NCBI GenBank assembly: GCA_008711295.1
Contig: VUYV01000125.1
Location: forward strand, 2,295,812 to 2,359,811
Source of the DNA: Anarhynchus alexandrinus
Taxonomy: Eukaryota > Chordata > Aves > Charadriiformes > Charadriidae
DNA: 64,000 bases
Direction of reading: 5' to 3'
Every line of letters begins with the position of its first letter. Within the stretch, counting starts at the first letter, position 1. Below, one piece after another: positions 42,121-54,900 of this stretch. Made by a program: the position numbers and the translations under genes. The notes beneath the pieces are model-generated. The model did no database searches. It worked only from the letters and a program-made list of their open reading frames with translations, and had not been told where the DNA came from.

Positions 42121-43110
42121 CGGTGAATTTAGTGGGGGGAGGAGAGGGACGGGGCGGGGGGGAGTGAAGGCTGGGGTGAAGGCAACTCTAACCCCGTATC
42201 AGCGTGTGACAAGTGCTCTCTGTCACATGGAAGGGGACGTGTCTGTGCTGCTGCCCAGGTTCCCAGATAACTACGGGCTGAATCCGGGCTGCTACGTACG
42301 CGGTACAAAAATACTGCAGAACGCCCCTCGGCCTTTGCTGGCAAATGTGCCCACTGCTGAAACCAGTGGGTGAAAAATGCTATCCCCATTGCAGCTAGCC
42401 AGCCCGCACACCCTGAGGCGTTTTAGTCCGGAGAGCGCCGACGGGAGCAGCCCCTCCAACGTGAGAACGGCTGTCGCACCTGCCCGGCGCGCGGCAGGGC
42501 TGAGGAGCGAAGAAAGGCAAGTAGATAGGCGCTTTCAGCCCTTCTCTTTCCTACGAATCCTGAATCAGCTGGGCTTTTTCAGCTCCGACTGCAGAAAAGC
42601 GAGTCTGCTCTGCTTCCACGGCACGCAAGCTGTGACGGACAAGATCCTAAAAGACAGCAAGATCAAAATGACAAAGTCCTCACGTGGAGATGTCCTCCCT
42701 GAAACACCAGAGGCAAACAGTGGGTGTTCTATGACTGGGATTTCTATCTCTATATATTATATGGCTGTGGTGGTGTGGCACAGAGAAGCTGGTAGCAAGG
42801 AGCTCCACAATCCCTGTGCGCCGTACAGGGAGATCACCGCACTAGCTGGTTACATAGACGGCAAAGCCTCACACGGAGCAGGTTGCTGCTGCCTACTAAC
42901 TACTGCCATAGCTCAAACACTGCAGCAGCGCTGTAGCAGAGGCACTCAGGCCACTCACACGCGAAGCACACAACCCGACGGCGGGGCAGACACCCGGCTC
43001 CACGCTCGCTGTGCCGGATTTCTGCAGAACAGCTGTTTCCAGCTTTGGTTGGGGCTGCAACGCTGGCCAGGGTCGGGGATAACGAGATGCGTGCTCACAT
43101 CTTCGAGCAG
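42121..43110. promoter_or_regulatory. CpG-rich island, candidate promoter
   Basis: The first 415 bases hold roughly 28 CpG dinucleotides by eye, including GGCGCGCGG-type clusters and a GGGACGGGGCGGGGG GC box near 42148, and CpGs stay frequent to about 43110. The surrounding tens of kilobases are CpG-poor. The island sits just past the likely RASGRF2 3' end and upstream of CKMT2, so a distal CKMT2 promoter with a noncoding first exon is the simplest reading. A minus-strand donor-like GGGCAG|GTGCGA lies near 42484. A plus-strand or divergent noncoding transcript is equally possible from sequence alone (plus-strand donor-like AAC|GTGAGA at 42461). Confidence 0.6.
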
Positions 43111-44190
43111 TGCCCTCCTGTGTCTTAATGAAAGCATTGTACCCCCAACCAAACAGATTAATACTAGTCACCAGCAAATCAAACATTACCGTGACCATGA
43201 CCTTTTTTTGTTGCTCTGAACACAAATCAAGTATCTAGTTACTCTAGTGATTCTAACCTAAATTGTGCCACTGACCCAAGAGGTAACTTTTGGCATATAA
43301 ATAGTGGATGCTTTTCCAGAGGGGCTGAACAACCACATTGTCTACTGATTTTAAGATCTAGATGCTCAGCACCTTTGAAAAAAAACCCCAGTCTAATCCT
43401 TTGCCTTCCTCTCTGCCCATCTGTAATACTGCAGCACGAGCACAGCACCACCCCTGCGTATTGCAAGCGTTAAAATGCATTGAATGTTTCGAAACTCCGA
43501 AGAACCAATATACACACGTAAAGTACAAAACAATGAACTGTGAAATGAGTAAGATGAAGGATTGTACCCTGTAACCCTAGGAACATCAAGGAAGTTTGGT
43601 AAAATGGGGTACAGGCAGATAAAGCAGCAGTTAATAGCACACAACAGAGATGCCAATTGACATTGACAGTTGTTACACATTTTCTTTGTTAACAGAGAAA
43701 CAGTAAAACCAAGTTAAGAAATCACTTTTTGGACCACTTTTTACCTGTTTCTTCATCAGTTTGAAGCGTTTTATGAAACTACCACATGGTAACTGCTTTT
43801 GTACAGAAAATACACAGTAACTTGGTTTTGTGGTCCAAATAAACCATGCTTTTTTTTTTATTATTTTCATATCATGCATTGGGATGCAATCAGCTTCTTG
43901 TCAGTCACTGCTGAAAAGAACAAGCACATTTTTGACAACAAAAAGCTTCTACAAGTAACATTTTCCATGTTCATTTCTACAGCAATCAATAACCAGAAAT
44001 ATTTAAAATGTTCCTGGAATTTCCGTTTCTGTTGCTGTCTGCATGTCTGATTGAGGAATTTTCCTGTATTTGTGATGTTTCCTCATGCAGTTATTTACAA
44101 AGAGATGGTCCTTGTGATGAAGAACCTTAATGAAATTTACAGTTGCTAAGGTACATTTATAAATGCTAGCAGTTACACTCAGACAGAACG
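43111..44190. other. Spacer between the CpG island and the likely RASGRF2 3' end
   Basis: No gene was recognised. It contains an alternative minus-strand AATAAA (43862-43857) and two crossing short inverted-repeat pairs at 43705-43838. Confidence 0.5.
43857..43862 (-). terminator. Alternative distal AATAAA for RASGRF2
   Basis: A canonical hexamer on the minus strand lies 341 nt beyond the first candidate signal and is followed by an A run. It may be used for a longer 3' UTR. There is no direct evidence of use. Confidence 0.25.
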
Positions 44191-45851
44191 AATGGAATTT
44201 ATTGTGCAGCTCTGGGCTGAGCCAGCAATATAATTAAAGTGCAAATAAAGACAAAAACCACAAGCCAGGCAGATCCGTTTTTCATCACCAGTGTTAAGAA
44301 GCATCACGACTATGGTAAGAAATGTCAGATCAAATAGGCCTAGGTCACAATCTATTTTAAACATCTATCTCCCTGAGAGGATTTAAGGGAGGTATACAGT
44401 GATATAGCCCTATTTCTTCAACTGGCTGAGTATCATTGGAAAAGTAAGGACACTTTTCCAGCCAATTTTTTTTCAACAGTGCTAATACCTGCGTTTTATA
44501 CTATGATGCACTTTACAGCATGCAGTTGAGCTCACTTTCCATGCAGCTACAACAGGCCACTCTTGATCAGGAAAATTTAGCAAGTACCAACTAGCTGTAG
44601 AAATGACATCTATCTACCTGGTATGTCACAAAAGCATAGGCTTTGAAAACATTTACAAATAGTGCATTTTCTTAAACGTATGCCCATATGCAAATGATAA
44701 GTACTAGCTCAGATAAAAATATATATTTTGTGTTTGCTGGCATTCAAAGTTTGCCACTGATGTGAACAATTTTAGTGCTAAGTCAGTGCCGAATGGCTGA
44801 ACAAAAAAATAGACATTTTTCAAACCACTGATTCCATGTAAAATGAAACTGTGACTCCAACTCCTAGTGTTCAATGCTGATCACTACCCATTGCCAGACC
44901 AGACATGTATTTCTCTCCACAGTGTGTCCAGAAAGTGCTCTGTAGCCTGACTTGTCAGAGAAGCTGCAGGAGGTGCAGGAAAATAAAGTGCCTTTTCCAG
45001 GGCTGTGTGCAACATGACTAACCATCCCCTTCACTGTATGTCCGGATTTCTCGAGTCTCAGGTATAGCTCCTAACTTCGTATCTCCCAGCTGAAGCTTGC
45101 AAGGCTGGCAACTATTTACAGCTATTCAACTAGTTCATTTGCTTGCCATGCTGTAAATACTCCCATTGTGTATTAATGAAAAAATATTTACAATTCATTT
45201 AAAGGTAGAATCAGTCACCTTAGAAAAGGCTGACAAGACAGTTAAAGAAGATAACATTTTATAAAGGGTAGCATTAAATGTATAGCAAGTAGTTAGGACA
45301 ACGGCAGAACTGAAAATACTAGATGCTACCTTAATGTCACTCCAAGATAGTAGATTATGGTTAAGAACCTGTTTTTTCAATGAAGTTAACACAGTATGAA
45401 GACAACACTACCATTACTGCCTCAGTGAATGCACAGTTAGCCATCAAACCAGACCATATCACAGCCATATCATTTTGCTCGTTTATCTTAATATACCTGA
45501 GTATATTACCACCACTTAAATCTGTCCCCTTAATTTGTCACATAAGATGGTTGCAATGAGTACCCATTCACAGGAAAGTCTCATATTTTTCCATTAAATG
45601 CATAGTCCCTACTGCAAAACATCTTTGCAAAGCGGAAATCACTTAATCCAGGTAGGAAGGATCTTTGTCTTCCACCTCCGATGCTCATTTTCTTTGCCCG
45701 AGAGGGAAATGCTGTGAGGCTCTGTATCTCTTATTGGAAAAGAGAGCTTGCATTCTTCTCAATATTTCCCTTGCTGTCTTTAGGACTTGGCATGCATGAT
45801 TTTGTTCATTGTACTAAAGCTTTCTGTAGACTCTGAGGCAAAGCTGGCTCT
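44180..45851 (-). other. RASGRF2: Likely RASGRF2 3' UTR
   Basis: The stretch runs from the stop codon to just past the first AATAAA. It has no coding signal and no recognised repeat. The length is inferred; use of a more distal signal would extend it toward the CpG island. Confidence 0.45.
44198..44203 (-). terminator. RASGRF2: Probable RASGRF2 polyadenylation signal AATAAA
   Basis: I found no minus-strand AATAAA or ATTAAA between this site and the RASGRF2 stop codon. It is followed downstream by a GT-rich stretch (TTCGTTCTGTCTGAGTGT), as a cleavage site requires. It implies a 3' UTR of about 1.65 kb. Confidence 0.45.
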
Positions 45852-45944
45852 TCAGGCGGGGAGTCTGGGTTCAATCTTTAGGGAAAGCTCATACAAGGTA
45901 TCTTCGTCTATGATGAGTTTCTTGTCAAGTAAATAGTGAGTGAC
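45852..45944 (-). CDS. RASGRF2: RASGRF2 last coding exon (window residues 277-306 and stop)
   Basis: The acceptor is TTCCAG before 45944. It encodes [20 protein letters not shown] and [10 protein letters not shown], with TGA at 45854-45852. The end matches the RASGRF2-type C-terminus. Confidence 0.95.
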   Translation of the reverse strand, partial: VTHYLLDKKLIIDEDTLYELSLKIEPRLPA

Positions 45945-48900
45945 CTGGAACGGAGAAAACACAGACGAACAGACTGTATGTTACTTCCACAACAATTTCT
46001 TTGCTTTCCTTTTCCCCTTCAGCCCATTTTCGATCCCAAGATCCCCTCATATTGTTTTCTTGAGAAACGCAACAGCTCATTTGAATGGTGTAAAGCCCCA
46101 CCAGCAGTGCTCTAGGAATCAAGCACAGCCTCTTAGGAACGGGCGAGTCCTTAGCCAGGTTACCTAAGCCCAGGTTGCTCTTCTGGAGTCTGACATGAAA
46201 TCTTCTCTGAAAGCACAGACTGGCTTTGGGCAAAACCAAAAAAGGGGTGAAGAATTGCAGGAGGCACACAGCATCAGCAGATGCTTGGGCCATCTCCTGT
46301 CCCCTAATCCCAGGATTTAGGGATTCCCTGAGGAATTACGCTTCCAGCTGGGCAGGGAGAATACATTTCCCTTTGAACCCGCTCCCTAGTGCCCCAGACC
46401 CACGAAGGATGCAATCCAGAGACAGCTTCCAAAGAAGGAGGAAAAACTTGCTTCTAAATCAAGTGTCAAATAAAGAGTTTCTGCCAGGGTGAGGGTATGA
46501 CAGCCCCAGAGTACCTGTCCATATTTCGGTCTGTCCTCTCCTCTCTGGGTGTAGGAGCAGAATACATCGATTTTACCTTTCAACAACAGCTGTATCTTAC
46601 AACTAATTGCCACCACAGCTTTGATTTCATTAGTAGGTAACAGTGCCTAAGAAGAGCCTTACCTTCTGCTGATGCTCTATGCGGTAGGAGGTCTGCTGGA
46701 ACTGGCGTATTTCCCTGATAATATGTGAGATCTTTCAAAAGAATAAAAGTATATGAGTAAGCACAACTGCGTTTTGACTTCAGCTAAGCCACACAAGGCA
46801 AGAATTTTGCCTCAAATTATGCAATTTATCCTGGGAGGAGGAAAGGGAAAGGCAGAGATCATCTAATGGCTTCCAAGGATTTCACTTTCCTAAATTAACC
46901 ATTTATTCTTCAGTCAGCCTCAAGTGAACCACCTTGTTTCTCCTCTCCCCATACTGATAACCTCTCTTCTCTTTGCCGTGAGTGACTGCTGCGATGGGTA
47001 GCCATAAGAAGGGCATTAAGATGAGATTAGAAGAGAAATTTCCATGCTTCCCTCTGAGGAGTTGTTACAAAATATTACATGGTAGTTGGAGAGAAATCAA
47101 CTTTAAAATGCTTTTTTAGATAGACCCCAGCACACAGGAAAAGAAGATTGTGATTACTGCTTTCTGGTGAATCACTACATTCCTTTAATTTTGGTTATTT
47201 CAAAAGCTCCTTCATGAGCTTCAGACAGCTGCTTTTTATGTCTGTCATTTCTCAGAGAACAAACTGGAGGCAAATCCACCCTGTAAAAATACTCAGTTTA
47301 CCAGAAGGTGGTGTTAGAAGACTGGGTCAAGTAATCGCGTTCAAATAGCTGGCTATCTTTCATGATGCCAATATGTTTGTAGGTTTTTAGAAGTTAAATT
47401 CAAAGGAGTTATAATTAAATCAATAGTTAACTCACATGATTAAACACCTGTTGGGAAAGCATATAAGGAACTGAAAATTACCATTCTCATTTTGGAAAAA
47501 TTGACAAGGCCTTCCTCAGTGAAGTTTGGTGTTCCTTCTTCAATAAATGCCAGGTCCGTCAGGTACATTCCAAGGTAGGGAACAGCAGGTGGGTTACAAC
47601 TATGAAACAAAAAATCAGCATATTTGCCTGTAGCTAAATTTGCAAACTAATTTTTTTATAACTCACACAAACTCCTTATTACTTAACATACTTGTGATCA
47701 ATGGGTTACATTCATTTCTAAGACAAACAGCTTCTCTGACCTCACTTGAGCTGTCTTTGGTCTGCCTGTGACAAACTGAATGTATTCTGTCCAGTATCTA
47801 ATATTAATGGCAGATAACCTTTAGTAAAATGTAGAACGGTAAAATGATGAAGTGAGAGGAAGGACAGGTAAACTCTGGAATCGGAGAAAGCCTTCAAGCG
47901 TATTTCAATCTTGGCTGACACTCTCAGAAGCGGATCCTACACACAAGCTAAGAATGCACCTGGACACGCTTCTGAGTGGCTGATGTTCTGCAGTTGTGTA
48001 AGCATCCTACTATAGCAAGGGTGCATGTATGTGCACGTGTGTGTGAGTGTGCGCGTGCGTGGAGATATATACACATACATATGTATATACATGCACATAC
48101 AAACACATACTTATACATACATATGTATGCATATATGCATGTATATACACATGCATTTATAAATCTATACACATATATGTATATACCATTCTGTCAAAGT
48201 CTATTCAGGTCTTCTCAACAGCGAACATGACAAAGAACGAGAAAGAGGGAGAGATAGCAAAGATGATCTAGAAAACTGTGGCCAGAGACCCCATAGAAGA
48301 GGGATTTTCTTTTCATGGAGGGACAGGAGGAATGGGATAATGATTGTTGCTTCCCTAATGCAACAGGCGCCGCTCCATGCTCACTGATTCTCGCCTCAGC
48401 AGAAATAGCAGCACACTTGGTTTTCTGAAGCTCTGGCATAAGAAGAAGTGTATAGTGCTGGCTGTACTGTTAACGTTGTCAGCAGACTGCTGACAATGCT
48501 TAGCAGTCCACTTCATTCTGGGTATTTTTTATATTATGAGGATGATTGTTGTAGCAAGCAAGATATTAACTGAAAGCTGTATAAAAGTACCTCTTCATAT
48601 ACTGAGAGTAAAAACATTTTTAAACAGGTAATTAGATCCCCAACAATATTTTTTACAAAAAACTGACTAACTTGAACTGTATATATTTTTAAACATTCCA
48701 GTAATTATTCTATTAGTTCAAGTCTTTGCTTCTCTCGAGATCATATAAAGTAGTTGTACCACTCAGTCCTGGAAAGCCTACTTCTAATTACAGAACTTGC
48801 AAAAATACAGCTTTTGTATGCACGCAGCTGGAATCAACACATAAATTGTAGAACCCTTGTCATGGTATATTTCGGATACCAAAATTACATAAGGTCAAAC

Positions 48901-51900
48901 ACAATCTGGCAAATTCATTAAAGAAAAAAAATATTCAAGGACTTCTGTACAATAAAAAGAAGGCTGTTTTCCACAGTGGCAGACTACAGGGGGCTGGGAG
49001 ACTATAGGAGAGGAAATATCACTGTGCATTTGTCCTGTTCCTACGTTCCTCTCATCAGCTACTGGCCACTGTCATAAACAAGATAAAGGGGTGAATGGAT
49101 CTTTGATCCAACTCAGGCTTAGTCCTAAGTCCTAAACTTCTTATCTGGAACAAGGCCTTTTTGGAATCCTGGTTTTGAATGAGAAATTTTATTTATAAAC
49201 CTAGCTTTACACTTATTGAAAAAGTTTATCAGTGTAAGTAAAACCCCAACAGGGAACATTCACACAGAATAATAGTTTAATTTGTTTCAGTGATTCTCTA
49301 GAGATATTATATTTATCTATCAGGGGTACTAAATCACAGGATATTCAGCAAAACAAGAAAGCCAAAAAAGAATAAAACTAGAATTTAGAAGGTTATTAGG
49401 TAAAAATATTATCCAATATAATATTAATTATTAAAGCTTAATCAAAGCAAATTCATCTTTAATGTGTACTATCCACTGCTTATAACAAAACACAATTGTA
49501 TATTGTAGGGGAGCATACTTTTTGAGCGTTTCTCTAAGGTTTTTAAATCTTCCTTCAGATGATACAGTCTTCTGAAGCTTGTCCATAAGAGCTTTTGTCT
49601 AGAAAGAAAATGCATTACAAATATCATTGCTGTTGCACATAAATGACCGGGATTAGATTTTTAGAAAAGGTGTAATCACTTAGCATCTTCACCTCATTTT
49701 CAAAAGTAATAACATATGCATTAGGAAATCAGCTTTATTGTAGTTCCTAGTGTATTTCTGAAAATGGAGATCAGGCAGCATTAACGATTTTCTTTTGAGT
49801 GACACACAGAACCTGTATCTATGCTAATATTATTAGCCGGCAAATTCAGGAAAAAAACCCAAGTTCATTAAATTAAGGAAAAATTTAATTTTTTTTTTTG
49901 AAAAGAAATTCAATTTACGATGTATACAAGAATATTAGGGACTTTATGTTACATGTTGCTGAGGATCCTCAGCTGCATTTACTGAAATTAGTGACAGTAA
50001 AGGATGTTTACTGTCTTGCAGCTCGCACTAAGCTGGTTTTGCCTCCAAGTTTCTGATAAAAGCTGAATATGTATTTGAAAATATATTACTCTCTTATGCA
50101 AATTAGTGTCAGTGGGCACCATCAGAGCCTGGTTACTTCATAAGTGAAATAAATTTGCTTTTCAGTCTATTTATGCTATAGCATTGAGACAGTATACAGA
50201 ATAATGAGAAATTTGTCATTTTTGAAACTGAATTTCTAATTAAGAGAAAGCTGTAGGCAGAAACAGACACTTTCTTTTTCTCCTAAATAGCAGGCTGATG
50301 ATACACTCAGATTATGTTTCCAATAAGTACTGGGGAATTGTGCAACAACATTAATCTGTTGGTTTTGGTTTTTTCAATTGAGAAGTTTAAAAATCAAACA
50401 AATTCCAAACATAAAATTTTTTGCAGGTAAACTCTTTTGTAACAGTTTGCATTGAAAGGATTTTAAACAGTTTTTAAAATAAAAGGACGTAGCACCAGCT
50501 ATAAAGCAGCTGAGAAAAAGTTGACTGGAGAAGGCAGAATGGTCAGAATGTATTTTAAGTGGATTTATTGCTTGGGCTGCTTTGGTGTATTGCAAAAGCT
50601 GCAGAATTATACGGAGGAGAAAATGCAATGACAAAAGCCCATCTTTTGCATGTCAGTCAGCCAGATCTAAAATGTGCAACCTGAAATCTTCCAATTAGCT
50701 GCAATAAACGCTGTATCGAAATACTGCCTAACCTACAAGTGATTGGCTCTGTCCTACTGATCTCCTTGCTCTGTTATTCCACCATACTAAAATATTCTCT
50801 CTTTTTTTTTTTTTTAAATAGCAGAAAGCTGAGATTCAAATCATTCAACTGATTTCTCAAAATGATTTAAAACAGAGAACATAAAAGACTAGATACCCTT
50901 CATCCTGGCTAGCCGTTTTTTTTTTGGTGTGTCTTATTTGTGTTACTGGCAGCCATTCCCACAGCCTTAGCCGTGCTGCTGAGAGTCTCATCAGCAAGGC
51001 GAGGGTTAAAGGAAGGTATTCGTTGCATCTAAACTTGGGCCCCTAAATGAGAAAGATGACTGGTTGTCTACAGTCTCTTACTGGGCAGCAAAAAACTCAC
51101 CACCTTGAGAAGAAGTGCTGACCTTTCTACCAACTTTCTCCACAGAAAGGGAAATATGACTCCTACTTTAGGCACCTGAGCTGACTTGAGTTATAACTAG
51201 TATCCACCTACATGTGCATATCTGAAAATATCTAAATTTAGTTTTCTCAAATATTTTGGTACTTCAGGCCCAAGTCATAGTCTTAGGCACCTACTGATTC
51301 CATTGAAATCTGTTTGTTGTCACAGATATTTAGTTAATGATATATTTAAAAAGAAAGGATAAATGCAATACAAAAGACCTTGACATGAAATACCAGTATC
51401 AATTGGTGCTTCCAGCAAACAGTCAGAGTGTTGTAAAAGCAGAAATATTTATGGGAGGAATCCTATCTCAACCCATTGTTCTCTGAACAGCACACTGACA
51501 AACAAAATCTAGAAGCCCTTCTTGTAATCATATCTTTCTTACCTGCTTGGATACTTTACCCCAAGTTTTCTTAAGTCTGTAGATTGCACTTCTGTTCAAG
51601 GCTGACGTGATTTCTAACACACCGTTGTAATTGTGCATACATCGACAAATATCAGCTACTGCTACCCACTTTTCAATGGAGTTGGCTCGGGAGCTGACAT
51701 CAGCGTAATTCATGATTTGGGAGGCAACAAGGTTACTCATCTGACCAAACAAATAGGAAGAAATTTAGGACATTTAAATATAATCCCTTTCAACATATGA
51801 TTATTTAATGAACAAGGCAGAAAAAACTAATGCACAACAGAACTTATGGCTCTTAATAAAACCAGAGAAAGTGTATTGAGAACAGCGTTGTAGGGAAGTG

Positions 51901-54900
51901 TGGGGGGAATGATGCTATGAGAGAAAGCTAAGAGGTGCAATGGGGAGTATCTCCAAGCCAACAGCAATAAAACTGATTCTGAAATCTCTCAGTAAAATTC
52001 AAGGAAAATAGTAAAGAGTGAAGATATGGATGGGGATACAAAGGGCATTCATTAAATAGAATCAGTGTTATATTTTCACTCTCTGGAGAAAATTTAGTTT
52101 CTTCTCTAAGCAACAAGGCATTGTACTACAGTTTAAAATGTTCTACTCTACTAAATTGCCATTGAAATCCTGAGTACCAGTTCTTGAAAACAAAAATTTT
52201 CATGTGCTTTGATTGAAAAGGTTAATCACAAAAAGACTGTAACATTCAGTCACTATCTGTTAAGAAGTTATGTCACATTGTAAAAAAAACAGGTATTTTT
52301 GTTCCAGACATCATAGACAGTGTCAATAGATTTCCGAGAAAGCAATCTATATTTAATAGTACTTACATCATTAAAATGTTGACTAGTTTTCATAATATAG
52401 GGTGTTCTCTCATTTTTATCCACTTTCATCCAGCCCTGCCCAAGAAACTCTCTAGACATCGAGGGGAGAGAAAAAACCGAACAAAAATGTCCTCAATAAA
52501 CACAGTACAGATACCCTGTCTGTAACTGTAGCCTAAGTGGATTTCAAGTATACCTCATTTTGTTAGAAGCTAATAACACAGCTTTACACTAATTCCAGCA
52601 TTTCACGACACCATTTTTAATGCTGTCTGAAGCAGTAAATATTATAAAGAAGATTTATTTTTCTTTTAATCCCCTCCCCCGATCCCCCCATCCTAATTTT
52701 CATCATTTTGACCCTATTTGAAATTGGTCTTGTCAGCTTACGTGGTTATATCCATGTTAAACTTGTGTATGAATGAAGCTGATTTGACACTCCCTCCTGA
52801 AAGACTCAGCGCTTCCATGCTTCCATACATATTCACCCATCACTAGCCCAGACCCTCAGACCACAGCAAAGAAAAGTCTTTCAAAACATGAACAAACTAT
52901 AGGGGATTCAGAGGCAATGACAGAAACAGCCGAAGGACATTATCCTGCTACGTATGCAAGCCTTTTTGTCAGCAGCATGAATTAGTGTCGTGCTTAACAC
53001 TGCCAGTCAGTAACTCAACCACCGTACTCACTTCAGTCACTCGTAGGAGAACACTTACTCATAGGGTATGCTTCGGAAAACTACATGATCTAAAAGAGTT
53101 ATTTGCTCTGCAAGCTCCATAGCCGACAAAGTCTCAAAGCACTCTGGTTTTGGACAATCTGACTGCAAAAATAAGGAGAACACTTAATGATCTCTTTTTT
53201 GCATCAAAGGTAATTTCAAAGCACAGGGTATTAAAAACTTCATATGAACTCTCAACACAGAGTTGTAATTACCTTCTTTGCTACAAAGAAATAAGAATTA
53301 AGAAAAATTGCTAACAACATAAGGGTAAACATCAGGCTGGAAACCCATAAGAAAACAGGCACATACCAAGTCATGAGTACATATGTAGGTTAATTAAAGT
53401 CTGTGCATTCTGCGTTACTTTCCACATAATCACTCTGCACCTAGTTCATTGCCCACACTCTTCCTTGGATTAATGCAATGCACTTATGAGATGATGTGAC
53501 TACAGTTTGGAGGATGGGCACTGTCAGTCAAGGCCAGCTATGGTTCTGATGGCTGCTGAGACGGCAGACACTTATCATTTCATATATATTAATATCTTTC
53601 CCCCCCTTTTTTTCATCACATGATTTAAATCCAAATCCTGAGGTTTTGACCTGTACATTTTTGATATGGACTCCAAATTCTTACCTACTCTAAACTGAAA
53701 TGTACATTCGTGATATAAAAGAACAGTATTTCTGTCCAGAGGTGTAAAGCTGCAGTTGTGCTACATTTTTCTGACTTACATTAACAACATTTCTACAGGA
53801 ATATTTATGTTTAAATTTGAAGATGAACTTACCATCTGAATGATATCCTCTATTTTTAAATGGGTATCATCTTGATCATCCTGGGAAAGAGCCCTGAAAA
53901 ATTAAGTAGCAGAACATCCTATATAATTAAAATTGTCTATGGCTACGAGAAAACCTTGTCACAGATAGGCAATCACGTTTATCTGAAATAAATTCTATGA
54001 CTGCAATTGAAGAGGTAAAGAAAACAAATCTGGTACCTAAAATCTCATGTCTTCTTTTAAGTAAAAGTGTACAAAATGGTATGACATTGGAGCCACGTAA
54101 GGTAAAATGATGGTTGTAAAGGCTTAAAATCTCTGAGCTAAGAACATCATATACTGTAGAATGACAATAACTACTGTATTTATTTGCTGATTACAGTGAT
54201 AAGGTTTCTACATCTATCCCACTTTGACTTCAGTGCAAAGAAGCCTGGTGGACAAAGAAAAAATTCCCTTTTCAAGAACTGGACTGGCAACGCAAAACCA
54301 CAACTTGATAACAATAATATTTAATGAGCAGCTCTCTATCCTGAATAATCCTAGGAAACCTAAAGGTGGAAAATTACATCTCAAGCCTTTTCTCTGATTT
54401 TTAAAATACTGTGCTAAATGATATTTGAGGGAAATGTTTGAAAAATCAACATTTGAGAAGTGAAGAAAGACAGAAAAATAGCCATGCATAAAAGAGTGAT
54501 TCACTGGGAAGTGTTCTTGTTTATTGGCACTACACTGTCCTATTCAGTGTCCCACACAAAGAGCTGTGAGTGTGGAAATAGACAACAAACTGCTAGCAGA
54601 TTTTACTTGTAGCAAGTACCTGACTTGCTTTCAGTAATACAAGTGTTAATCCATGCTTCCAATTCTGCTACAGAAAACCTGTGATTATTAGGGTTATTTC
54701 AGAGTAATGGGTCAAAAATGAACCCAGCAGAATTAATAAGTATTCATCAAACACCATCTACTTTGATGTAGTATCTTGGCACATAGTTCTAAGATCTTAC
54801 CCCTTCATTTGGAAAATACAGACTCAAAGAAACCTTGAATAGACTGGATTTATATTATATATAAAAGAGAAGATTTACAGAGAAAGAACAGTATGTCGGT

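Larger units (their letters stand above)
51741..53832 (-). other. RASGRF2: Three short RASGRF2 introns (51741-52366 excluded exon to 53163-53832)
   Basis: Here the exons at 52367-52451 and 53059-53162 are separated by introns of 607-670 nt, and the lower-coordinate intron is on the order of 626 nt. The introns hold no recognised repeat or gene. Confidence 0.8.

Noticed and set aside
42377..43219. 280-codon plus-strand ORF as a new gene
   Set aside because: It has no recognisable domain, codon pattern or splice context. It lies in CpG-rich DNA where stop codons are rarer, so it is kept only as a finding.
47948..48271. Tyr/His/Thr-rich ORFs on both strands
   Set aside because: They are translations of an alternating dinucleotide microsatellite.
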